A DNA stretch of 30,500 nt, from positions 1 to 30,500 of the IMG/VR virus record IMGVR_UViG_3300042468_000890. One strand, written 5' to 3'. Position 1 is the first letter of the stretch; each line of letters opens with the position of its first letter. A program made the position numbers and the translations under genes. This document shows positions 15,478-22,786 of this stretch, piece after piece. The DNA comes from a virus. The notes below the pieces were generated by a model. It saw only the letters and a list, made by a program, of their open reading frames with translations. It made no database searches and was not told the DNA's origin.

Positions 15478-16766
15478 AAGCTATTATTAGTAATAGAATC
15501 TACATGGATAATCCAGGTAGTGCTGCTAGTAAATTTATAATGAACTCACTAACCTATAAAATTCAAAAGAATACTGGATCTAAGAAGTTTGTTAGTGTAG
15601 AAACTATTAAAAACTATAAAAGTTTTACTGGTGGCATATTAAGTGTACCGCAAGGTCGCACAGACCTAATACCTGAAGGTTATACTATAGTAGATAAACG
15701 AGTAACTAATCCTGTACCCTTTCCTACAGCCAAGTATAGTTTACGACCAGATCAACAAGAAATATACGATCAAGTTACAGATACCTGCTTTATTAATGCC
15801 TTAGTAGGCTGGGGTAAAACTTTTACTGCACTACACATTGCACGCAAATGGGGTCAAAAAACACTTGTAGTAACGCATACTACTGCGCTACGGGATCAGT
15901 GGCGTGAAGAAATTGAAGCATTGTTCGGATTAACACCTGGACTAGTAGGCAGTGGCACATTTGACGTAGAAGATCACTTTATTGTAGTTGGCAATGTACA
16001 AAGTATAGTAAAAAATTTAGAAAAGATTAACAAAGAATTTGGCACGATCATTTTAGATGAAGCACATCATTGCCCTGCTAGTACATTTAGTCAAACTATA
16101 GACAGCTTTCATGCTAGATATAGACTAGCATTAAGTGGCACAATGATTCGTAAAGATGGCAAACATGTAATATTTCAAGACTACTTTGGTACAACAATAT
16201 TTAAGCCAGAGCAGGCCAATACTATAAATCCAGTAGTGCACCTAGTAAAAAGTAATATTACACTAAAACACAATGTGCCTTGGGTAGAAAAAATCAATGA
16301 GCTAACACAAAGCGAATATTACAGAAAATATATTAGTGCATTGGCCAGTTATCACATTGAGCATGGACATAGTGTACTAGTAGTAGCTGATCGCGTAGAA
16401 TTCTTGGAGAAAGTAAAAGAATATGTTGGAGAAACGTGTTTGTTGGTTACTGGCGACACCAGCTTTGAAGAACGCCAATATGCAAAAGAGCAAATCCTCA
16501 CAAAACAAAAAATGTGCATTGCTGGTAGCCGCCAAATCTTCAGCGAAGGAATCTCAATTAACATACTCAGTTGTGTCATCCTAGCAGTACCAATGAGTAA
16601 TGACAGTCTACTAGAACAAATCGTTGGCCGAATTATGAGACCACATCCAGGTAAATTAAATCCAATAGTAGTAGATATTCAATTTAGCGGCTGGGCAGAT
16701 AAAAAGCAAAATAATGACAGACTAGGACTGTACATGAAAAAGGGCTGGGAAATAGTATCGGTATAG
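15474..16766 (+). CDS. uvsW: SF2 helicase, UvsW / T5 D10-like
   Basis: A 430-residue superfamily 2 helicase. The N-terminal about 85 residues precede a Q-like RPDQ motif; then Walker A GWGKT (112-116), motif Ia VVTHTTALRDQW, DEAHH (195-199), SGT (221-223), and in the second RecA domain VLVVADR, AGSRQIFSEGISI and the arginine-finger motif QIVGRIMRPHPG. This set fits T4 UvsW and T5 D10, which remodel branched DNA and R-loops. The start is GTG at 15474 with GGAG seven bases upstream, and it overlaps the previous gene by 4 nt. Promoter P5 begins 10 nt after its stop. Confidence 0.9.
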   Translation: MKAIISNRIYMDNPGSAASKFIMNSLTYKIQKNTGSKKFVSVETIKNYKSFTGGILSVPQGRTDLIPEGYTIVDKRVTNPVPFPTAKYSLRPDQQEIYDQVTDTCFINALVGWGKTFTALHIARKWGQKTLVVTHTTALRDQWREEIEALFGLTPGLVGSGTFDVEDHFIVVGNVQSIVKNLEKINKEFGTIILDEAHHCPASTFSQTIDSFHARYRLALSGTMIRKDGKHVIFQDYFGTTIFKPEQANTINPVVHLVKSNITLKHNVPWVEKINELTQSEYYRKYISALASYHIEHGHSVLVVADRVEFLEKVKEYVGETCLLVTGDTSFEERQYAKEQILTKQKMCIAGSRQIFSEGISINILSCVILAVPMSNDSLLEQIVGRIMRPHPGKLNPIVVDIQFSGWADKKQNNDRLGLYMKKGWEIVSV

Positions 16767-16776
16767 AAATTTTAAC

Positions 16777-16805
16777 TTGCCTGGGACACTACATTGTGTT
16801 ATAAT
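16777..16805 (+). promoter_or_regulatory. Sigma70-like promoter, near-leaderless transcript expected (P5)
   Basis: TTGCCT (16777-16782), a 17-bp spacer and TATAAT (16800-16805) preceded by TGT (extended -10). The expected start near 16811-16812 lies at the second of two adjacent ATGs (16808 and 16811), so the mRNA would have no leader. Confidence 0.83.
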
Positions 16806-16807
16806 AT

Positions 16808-17170
16808 ATGATGAATCAAAGAAAAAGTTTCCGCTTCAATCTTAGTAAATTAGAGCACGCCGCTAAAGGCGACGCAATAAAATTAGTTGAATTACTAGAA
16901 GATTACTATAAGGGATTTAATCTTGGGTTTAGCGGCGGAAGTAGTTACTTAACTAGTCCTGGTCAGCTTTTCTTTGATCGTAACACAGATATACTATTTA
17001 AATCGCAGTATATACAACTAGCGGCACGTAGAAGCTATCAGCAATACAGAGATTTAGGTTACACATATTTAGACTTAAGTTATTATCCAGACCTAAAAAT
17101 CGACGCAATAAAATACAATCCGCTATTAACAATTACAAACAACAAATTATATTTCAAATACGAGGAATAA
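16808..17170 (+). CDS. Unknown protein upstream of the SSB gene
   Basis: A 120-residue protein, or 119 if the second ATG (16811) is used. The latter fits better with promoter P5, whose predicted transcription start is at about that base. No ribosome site is present. The N-terminus is basic (NQRKSFRFNLSKLEHAAKG), followed by a Gly/Ser-rich loop and Tyr-rich segments (YQQYRDLGYTYLDLSYYPDL). No membrane segment and no family recognised. The stop abuts the SSB start directly, so it is co-expressed with the SSB. Confidence 0.65.
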   Translation: MMNQRKSFRFNLSKLEHAAKGDAIKLVELLEDYYKGFNLGFSGGSSYLTSPGQLFFDRNTDILFKSQYIQLAARRSYQQYRDLGYTYLDLSYYPDLKIDAIKYNPLLTITNNKLYFKYEE

Positions 17171-17812
17171 ATGGCACTTAGCTTTAAACAAACTAAAGGT
17201 AAAGCAGCTACAAACAAAGTAGAAACTTACGAATACAAAGACGGTGAAAATACTGTTAGATTAGTTGGCGGAGTTTTGCCACGTTATATTTACTGGACTA
17301 AAGGCACTAACAATAAAGATATTCCTATTGAGTGCTTGGCCTTTAGCCGTGAAAAAGAAAAGTTCGACAATCTAGAAAAGGATCATGTACCCGATTATTA
17401 TCCTGATCTAAAATGCAGCTGGAGCTACTCTATTAACTGTATCGATCCTAAGGATGGTAAGGTCAAAGCACTTAATCTAAAGAAGAAATTGTTTGAGCAA
17501 ATTCTTACAGCAGCAGAAGATTTAGGTGACCCTACCGACTACGATACAGGCTGGGATGTAGTATTTAAACGTCAAAAAACTGGCCCACTTGCATTTAATG
17601 TCGAATACACACTACAAGTATTACGTTGCAAGCCTCGTGCCCTTACAGAGGTAGAACGAGCAGCTGCAGATAGTGCACAAAACATTGACGACAAGTTTCC
17701 AAGACCTACAGCAGATGAAGTAAAAGCTCTCTTAGAAAAAATCACCACAGCTAGTGCTGAAGATGATGATTTGGATGAAAGTCAAGCTGAAGCCATCAAA
17801 GAGTTAGGTTAA
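17171..17812 (+). CDS. 32: gp32-like single-stranded DNA-binding protein
   Basis: A 213-residue protein. The centre fits the T4 gp32-type OB fold: NTVRLVGGVLPRYIYW (27-42), CIDPKDGKVKALNLKKKLFEQI (90-111), YDTGWDVVFKRQKTG (124-138) and a strand with VEYTLQVLRC. The N-terminus is basic (KQTKGKAATNK) and may aid cooperativity. The C-terminus is acidic (AEDDDLDESQAEAIKELG), the typical SSB tail that recruits partners. C55, H72, C82 and C90 could bind zinc as in gp32, though the spacing differs and this is uncertain. Codons lean to favoured ones (CTT, GTT, CGT), fitting abundance. A strong terminator follows directly, suggesting it is made in excess over the downstream nuclease genes. Confidence 0.85.
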   Translation: MALSFKQTKGKAATNKVETYEYKDGENTVRLVGGVLPRYIYWTKGTNNKDIPIECLAFSREKEKFDNLEKDHVPDYYPDLKCSWSYSINCIDPKDGKVKALNLKKKLFEQILTAAEDLGDPTDYDTGWDVVFKRQKTGPLAFNVEYTLQVLRCKPRALTEVERAAADSAQNIDDKFPRPTADEVKALLEKITTASAEDDDLDESQAEAIKELG

Positions 17813-17819
17813 TAATAGG

Positions 17820-17853
17820 GCCCAGTAATTTAGGTTACTGGGCTATTCTTTTT
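17820..17853 (+). terminator. Intrinsic terminator after the SSB gene
   Basis: GCCCAGTAA (17820-17828), a 6-nt loop, TTACTGGGC (17835-17843), then TATTCTTTTT. GGA of the next gene's ribosome site follows the T-tract and its ATG is at 17863, with no promoter between; partial read-through is expected. Confidence 0.9.
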
Positions 17854-17862
17854 GGAAAAACA

Positions 17863-18822
17863 ATGCAAGTATTATTTACAGCCGATATTCATATAAAATT
17901 AGGGCAAAAGAATGTACCTGTAGAGTGGGCTAGAAATAGATATAAATTGTTATGGCAACAATTAGCTGAGCAACAAAGTAAAGCAGATTTATTTGTAATA
18001 GGTGGTGATGTATTTGACAAATTACCTAGTATGGATGAACTAGAGATTTATTTTGATATGATTAGCCACTGTAATATAAATACAATTATTTATAGTGGTA
18101 ATCATGAAGCTGTTAAAAAGTCCACAACGTTTTTAACAAATCTAGCACGAGCTACTAATTTAATGAATCGTAAAGTTATAGTAGTAGATGACTACTATAG
18201 TGACTATGGTATTGAATTTGTACCCTATAACAAACTAAAAGACTTTGAACAAAATAATCCTTGGCCTGAAGGTGGCCAAGTACTTTGCACTCACGTTCGT
18301 GGTGCAATACCACCACATGTAACACCTGAAGTAAATTTAGATATTTTTAAACCTTGGAATGTAGTATTAGCCGGAGACCTACATAGCTATGAAAATTGTC
18401 AACACAATATTCTTTATCCTGGCAGCCCTGTCACTACCAGTTTTCACCGCCATCCTGTTGACACAGGTGTAATTTTACTGGATACAGATACACTTAAACA
18501 TAGTTGGATTAGGCTAGAATTACCGCAGCTTATACGCAAAACTGTTAGTGCCAGTGACCCTAAACCGCCAACACCGTATCACCATACAATTTATCAAGTT
18601 GAGGGTGATTTGCAGGAGTTGGGTGAACTAGAAGATAATGAGCTAATTGACCGCAAAGTAATCAAGCGTACCAGTGATGTGCAATTGATGCTAGACAATG
18701 AAATGAGCTTAATTGAAGAAGTACGTGAGTACTTGCGCTATATACTTGGCCTGCCTGAAGAAACTGTAGAGCGTGCTGCGGTTGAGGTGCAAAATCAACT
18801 GGACAAAATAGAAAATGACTGA
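17863..18822 (+). CDS. sbcD: SbcD/Mre11-like nuclease subunit (T4 gp47, T5 D12 type)
   Basis: A 319-residue metallophosphoesterase with all motifs: D8 and H10 in ADIH, GDVFD with D49, GNHE at 79-82 (N80, H81), H144 in THVRG, and GDLHS at 171-175 (D172, H174). With SbcC it forms an Mre11-Rad50-type complex that opens DNA ends and hairpins and feeds recombination-dependent replication. The C-terminal about 90 residues are acidic and helical, probably the SbcC-binding and capping part. The ribosome site GGA lies just after the terminator T-tract. It overlaps a small ORF at 18815 by 8 nt. Confidence 0.92.
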   Translation: MQVLFTADIHIKLGQKNVPVEWARNRYKLLWQQLAEQQSKADLFVIGGDVFDKLPSMDELEIYFDMISHCNINTIIYSGNHEAVKKSTTFLTNLARATNLMNRKVIVVDDYYSDYGIEFVPYNKLKDFEQNNPWPEGGQVLCTHVRGAIPPHVTPEVNLDIFKPWNVVLAGDLHSYENCQHNILYPGSPVTTSFHRHPVDTGVILLDTDTLKHSWIRLELPQLIRKTVSASDPKPPTPYHHTIYQVEGDLQELGELEDNELIDRKVIKRTSDVQLMLDNEMSLIEEVREYLRYILGLPEETVERAAVEVQNQLDKIEND

Positions 18823-19006
18823 ATATCATCCCAACATGATCTATGTAGCTAGAATAATGGCTGAGCGTGATTGCGGCGATCAAGAACGTTGGTTTGATTA
18901 CTATGAACAGGCAAAAAGCACAATATTGTTAGTAGAGCAATTGGGCTTTTTAAATAAAAAGAAGTTTTGGAAAAATGATAACAATCAAAGAACTACGTTG
19001 GAGTAA
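18815..19006 (+). CDS. Small unknown protein between sbcD and sbcC
   Basis: A 63-residue protein (MTEYHPNMIYVARIMAERD, then a helical Lys-rich C-terminus). It fills the 152-nt gap between sbcD and sbcC in a genome where genes are otherwise packed, overlapping sbcD by 8 nt and sbcC by 32 nt. The ribosome site is weak, so translation may depend on coupling to sbcD. No family recognised. The packing supports a real gene, but a spurious frame cannot be excluded. Confidence 0.55.
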   Translation: MTEYHPNMIYVARIMAERDCGDQERWFDYYEQAKSTILLVEQLGFLNKKKFWKNDNNQRTTLE

Positions 19007-20777
19007 TTGTTTTAGTTATGGAGCTAATAACGTTATCAACTTTGTAAAAGCTCCACTAACGCAACTAGTAGGAAAAAACGGTCACGGAAAAAGCAGCATA
19101 GCCCTTATACTAGAAGAAGTATTATTTAATAAAAATAGCAAAGGTATTAAAAAAGCTGATATTCTTAACAGATATATCAAAGAAAAATCTTATAGTATAG
19201 AGCTAGATTTAGAGCGCGATAACAATGAATATACTATTAAGTGTACTCGTGGCGCACAGCAAACTGTAAAATTGCTAAAAAATGGTCAAGATATTAGTGG
19301 GCATACAGCTACACAAACCTATAAGATTATTGAAGATATTATAGGCATAGATCACAAGAGTTTTGCACAAATCGTTTATCAAAGTAATGCTAGCAGCCTA
19401 GAGTTTTTAACTAGTGCTGATACTGCTAGAAAAAAGTTTTTAATAGAAATATTAAATCTTACCAAGTATACCCGTGCAAGCGAAGTATTCAAAGAGATTA
19501 CGCTAGAGTTAGGCAAAGAATTAAGTAGTTGTCAGGCAAAAATAACTACAATTAATAATTGGTTAGACAAGTATGAAAAAACTGACTTAACAGTAAAAAG
19601 TTTTCACATAGTAGAAACCTTAGACAGTGAACTACCTAAACAAGTTGCAGAACTTGAATTAGAAATCGCCAACTTAGATAAAACTAATCGTAAAATAATA
19701 CAAAATAATACTTATAAACAACAGTTTAATAGTATAGATCTTATGATACCAACGCCTGCTGCTGTAGATCAGGGCGAGATTAAAAAGTTACATCAACAAC
19801 AAACTGAGCACATGAAAACTGTGCGAGATGGTGAAACGTTTATTAAAAAGCTTAACAGTTTGCATGGTATATGCCCTACTTGCTTTAGTAACATAGATGA
19901 AAATAAAGTACAACAACTTGTAACAGAAAAAACTGATGAAGTTGAAAGTGCCAGAGCTAGTGCTGCGGCTGCATTAATAGTCAGCAGCCAACTAGAAGAG
20001 CAAGATAAATTATATCAAAAAAGCGTTAAGCAGCACGCAGAATGGGAAAAATTACACCTACTAATAGATAACTCACTACCACAAAAAACACTAGTAAAAG
20101 ACGAATTACAAACTAAATATGATACTCTTGCTAGTACACTAGCACAAACTCAACAACGTATCAAACAAGCAGAAGAAAATAACCTAAAAATTCAGCAACA
20201 TAATAGTCGTGTAGAAACTATTAAGCAGCAGTTGCAAGAGATGGCTGCAGAGTTAGAAGAGCATAGTTTTCAATTAAATATAATGAATGAACGTATGAGT
20301 ATACTACAAGTACTCACTAAAACGTTTTCAACTACAGGTCTTGTAGCATATAAAATAGAATGTTTAGTAAAAGATCTAGAAGATATTACTAATAAGTATC
20401 TTGTAGATTTAAGTGATGGTAGGTTTCAAATTAGTTTTAAGGTAAATAGCAGTGATAAATTAAATGTTATTATTACCGATAATGGCAAAGATATTGACAT
20501 TAACGCACTTAGCGGTGGCGAAAAAGCCCGTGTAAATGTTGCCACACTGTTAGCCATACGCAAGTTAATGCAAACTCTAAGTAGTAGTAGAATTAATCTG
20601 CTTATCTTAGATGAAACTGTTGAAGCCTTGGACATGGATGGCAAAGATAAACTAGTAGAAGTATTATTAGGCGAAGAGCACCTAAATACATTTTTAGTTA
20701 GCCACGGATTTAGTCATCCGCTATTAGAGAAAATTAATGTTATCAAGCGTAATAACGTATCTCGTATTGAAGGATAG
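18975..20777 (+). CDS. sbcC: SbcC/Rad50-like ATPase (T4 gp46, T5 D13 type)
   Basis: A 600-residue SMC-like ATPase, partner of SbcD. Walker A GKNGHGKSS is at 33-41. Two coiled-coil arms (about 165-290 and 310-445) flank a zinc hook CPTC at 300-303. The ABC signature LSGGEKAR is at 512-519 and Walker B LLILDE at 542-547, followed by the D-loop ALDMDG. The coiled coils are short compared with bacterial SbcC (over 1000 residues), normal for phage versions. The ATG has GGA seven to nine bases upstream. It probably processes DNA ends for repair and genome replication. Confidence 0.93.
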   Translation: MITIKELRWSNCFSYGANNVINFVKAPLTQLVGKNGHGKSSIALILEEVLFNKNSKGIKKADILNRYIKEKSYSIELDLERDNNEYTIKCTRGAQQTVKLLKNGQDISGHTATQTYKIIEDIIGIDHKSFAQIVYQSNASSLEFLTSADTARKKFLIEILNLTKYTRASEVFKEITLELGKELSSCQAKITTINNWLDKYEKTDLTVKSFHIVETLDSELPKQVAELELEIANLDKTNRKIIQNNTYKQQFNSIDLMIPTPAAVDQGEIKKLHQQQTEHMKTVRDGETFIKKLNSLHGICPTCFSNIDENKVQQLVTEKTDEVESARASAAAALIVSSQLEEQDKLYQKSVKQHAEWEKLHLLIDNSLPQKTLVKDELQTKYDTLASTLAQTQQRIKQAEENNLKIQQHNSRVETIKQQLQEMAAELEEHSFQLNIMNERMSILQVLTKTFSTTGLVAYKIECLVKDLEDITNKYLVDLSDGRFQISFKVNSSDKLNVIITDNGKDIDINALSGGEKARVNVATLLAIRKLMQTLSSSRINLLILDETVEALDMDGKDKLVEVLLGEEHLNTFLVSHGFSHPLLEKINVIKRNNVSRIEG

Positions 20778-20781
20778 TATA

Positions 20782-20958
20782 GTGCGAGCTAAAAGATTTG
20801 AGAAGTTACTAGAGCGCAAGCGCAAAAAAGTAGACAAAGCTCAACAAAAAATTGAACAAGCAGATCAAAATAGTCAAACACTGTATACTAACCTAGACGG
20901 TAGTATTGACTGGGATAGATTGGCTAAGCACGTAAGTGAGGCCACACGTGGTAGATAG
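20782..20958 (+). CDS. Small basic coiled-coil protein, GTG start
   Basis: A 58-residue protein. The frame is open from 20737 inside sbcC, but AAGGA (20770-20774) precedes a GTG at 20782 by 7 nt, just after the sbcC stop, so I chose that start. The first half is a highly basic helix (RAKRFEKLLERKRKKVDKAQ), and the second half contains DGSIDWDRLAKHV. It overlaps the nuclease gene by 11 nt. No family recognised; possibly a small DNA-binding or nuclease partner. Confidence 0.6.
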   Translation: MRAKRFEKLLERKRKKVDKAQQKIEQADQNSQTLYTNLDGSIDWDRLAKHVSEATRGR

Positions 20959-21409
20959 TCGTCAAAAAGGCGCACGTACGGAAACTATTGCACGTGATAT
21001 GCTGCGTAAGCATACTGGTTTAAATTGGGAAAGGGTGCCTGGAAGTGGTGCCCTTGACCCTAAACATCAGCTAAAGGGCGACTTATACATACCTGGTGAA
21101 AAGAACAGGTTTTGTGTGGAAGTAAAAGGCTATGCTGATGACCATATAAATAGTGGGCTACTAACACATAAAACACCACAATTGCTAGAGTGGTGGCAAC
21201 AAGCACATCGTCAAGCACGTCAAGTAGATAAACTACCACTACTTATATTCAAGCATGATCGCAGCAAATTATTTGTGGCAACTGTGGTATTTGATGATGA
21301 CGCAATGCTAGAAAAGCGTTGGCTAATGTATTGTACAGATGACTATGAGTTCTATATTTTCTTGTTAGAAGATTGGCTTAACTTGAGCAATGTTAAATTT
21401 ATAGATTGA
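20948..21409 (+). CDS. PD-(D/E)XK nuclease, Holliday-junction-resolvase-like
   Basis: A 153-residue protein with the motif order of Hjc-like PD-(D/E)XK nucleases: an N-terminal GARTE with a conserved Glu, then KGDLYIPG providing the active-site Asp, then VEVKGY providing E-x-K, and a following helix LLEWWQQAHRQA with basic residues. It would cut branched or recombination intermediates. T5 encodes small proteins in the equivalent place before its flap exonuclease. Starts GTG 20936 and GTG 20948 are possible; 20948 has GAGG with a 6-nt spacer and is preferred. The stop codon TGA lies inside the -35 box of promoter P6. Confidence 0.75.
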   Translation: MVDSRQKGARTETIARDMLRKHTGLNWERVPGSGALDPKHQLKGDLYIPGEKNRFCVEVKGYADDHINSGLLTHKTPQLLEWWQQAHRQARQVDKLPLLIFKHDRSKLFVATVVFDDDAMLEKRWLMYCTDDYEFYIFLLEDWLNLSNVKFID

Positions 21410-21434
21410 CAAATTTTATCAACAGTGATATAAT
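21406..21434 (+). promoter_or_regulatory. Consensus sigma70 promoter (P6)
   Basis: TTGACA (21406-21411), a 17-bp spacer and TATAAT (21429-21434) preceded by TGA (extended -10). Both hexamers match consensus perfectly, making it the strongest promoter seen here. Predicted start near 21441, leader about 19 nt. The upstream gene's TGA stop is within the -35 box. Confidence 0.92.
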
Positions 21435-21459
21435 AATAGATTACACTCAAGAAAATGAT

Positions 21460-22296
21460 ATGAAACCTTTTACAGAATTTGAAACAACTGAAAAAACACT
21501 AATGATAGTTGATGCGCTTAATCTTGCATTTCGCTATAAACATAGCGGCGCAAGAGATTTTGCAGAAGATTATTATCGTACTGTTGAAAGCCTAAAAAAG
21601 AGTTATAAAGCTAAGTGGGTTATTATAGCAGCAGATCAAGGGTCTAGTAGCTATCGTAAAGAAATCTATCCGCTGTACAAACAAAATCGTAAAGACAAGT
21701 ACGAATTGCAAACCGAGCAAGAAAAACTAGAATTCGAACTGTTCTTTGAAGATTTTACAGCTACACTAGAACTACTTGGCGAACACTATCCAGTATTACG
21801 TTTTCAAGGTGTAGAAGCAGATGATATTGCTGCGTATATAGTAAACAAAAAACGAAAGTTACCTGCTGATCAAATCTGGTTAATGAGTAGTGATAAAGAT
21901 TGGGATTTGTTAATTAGACCTGGCGTAGGGAGATTTAGCTATGTTACTAGAAAAGAAGTTACGTGGGATAACTGGAACGATCACTACGCATTTGAACCTG
22001 AGCAGTATATTAGTGTTAAGTGTCTTATGGGCGATACTGGCGATAATGTCCCTGGTATTCCTGGTGTGGGACCTAAACGTGCTCAGCAACTTGTTGAAGA
22101 ACATGGTACTACTTGGGACATTATTAACAGTATTCCTATACATGGTCGTTATAAGTATATTGAAGCGATCAACCAAAACAAACAACAATTAGAGCTTAAT
22201 TACCAACTTATGGATCTTGTTACCTATTGCGGTGATGCAATAGGTGTGGACAATTGCAAACAAATTGACGAAATATTAGAGTTAACTATCCGATGA
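21460..22296 (+). CDS. 5'-3' flap exonuclease (T5 D15 type)
   Basis: A 278-residue FEN-type nuclease. The metal-binding acidic clusters are present: VDALNLAF near 17-24, EADD at 119-122, SDKD at 144-147 and GDTGDN at 191-196. They are followed by the helix-three-turn-helix DNA-binding segment GIPGVGPKRA at 199-208. It removes 5' flaps and RNA primers, the activity missing from the polymerase at 12708. A longer reading from TTG at 21406 would start inside promoter P6, so the ATG at 21460 is the right start. The gene overlaps dut by 4 nt. Confidence 0.93.
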   Translation: MKPFTEFETTEKTLMIVDALNLAFRYKHSGARDFAEDYYRTVESLKKSYKAKWVIIAADQGSSSYRKEIYPLYKQNRKDKYELQTEQEKLEFELFFEDFTATLELLGEHYPVLRFQGVEADDIAAYIVNKKRKLPADQIWLMSSDKDWDLLIRPGVGRFSYVTRKEVTWDNWNDHYAFEPEQYISVKCLMGDTGDNVPGIPGVGPKRAQQLVEEHGTTWDIINSIPIHGRYKYIEAINQNKQQLELNYQLMDLVTYCGDAIGVDNCKQIDEILELTIR

Positions 22297-22778
22297 AACA
22301 AACTATAGACTTTTTTAATATTAATAAAACTTATGATCACAATCGTGATTTAACGGTCAAGCAAGTAGTAGAGTGCAGAGTAGATAATGCTGCCTACTTA
22401 CCCAAACGTGCTAATCCTACAGATGCAGGTGCAGATTTACGCAGCACTGAAAAGTGTGAACTCTATCCTGGCGAAACAAAATTGTTAGATAGTGGTGTAG
22501 CCATAAAAATTCCACAGGGCTTTGGTGGCTTTGTATTTAATAGATCGGGACAAGGCTCAAAGGGAATTATTGTGCTTAATGGCGTAGGCGTTATTGACAG
22601 TGATTATCGTGGAAATATAAAAATCGCACTAAAAAATATTAGTGACAACAGATATACAATAGAAGTTGGAGATAGAATTGCACAGCTGGTTATCTTACCA
22701 GTTATCTTATGCGATTTTGTCGACAGCTGGAATGATACAGAACGTGGTACTGGAGGGTTTGGTAGCACAGGAAAATAG
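22293..22778 (+). CDS. dut: dUTPase (trimeric dUTP diphosphatase)
   Basis: A 161-residue protein with all five dUTPase motifs: DAGADLRS (44-51), RSGQGSKG (84-91), GVGVIDSDYRG (97-107), GDRIAQLVI (126-134) and the C-terminal RGTGGFGSTGK (151-161). It hydrolyses dUTP to dUMP and pyrophosphate, keeping uracil out of DNA and feeding dTMP synthesis. The first about 22 residues are an extra N-terminal segment. It overlaps the exonuclease gene by 4 nt and is followed 8 nt later by the ribonucleotide reductase. Confidence 0.97.
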   Translation: MKQTIDFFNINKTYDHNRDLTVKQVVECRVDNAAYLPKRANPTDAGADLRSTEKCELYPGETKLLDSGVAIKIPQGFGGFVFNRSGQGSKGIIVLNGVGVIDSDYRGNIKIALKNISDNRYTIEVGDRIAQLVILPVILCDFVDSWNDTERGTGGFGSTGK

Positions 22779-22786
22779 GAGCAATT

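Noticed and set aside
21406-21459. TTG start giving an 18-residue extension of the flap exonuclease
   Set aside because: The TTG is the beginning of the consensus -35 box; ATG 21460 matches the family start.
22293-22340. QTIDFF at the dUTPase N-terminus as a sliding-clamp motif
   Set aside because: It does not fit clamp-binding consensus spacing, and a similar string occurs by chance at the N-terminus of the GT17 protein.
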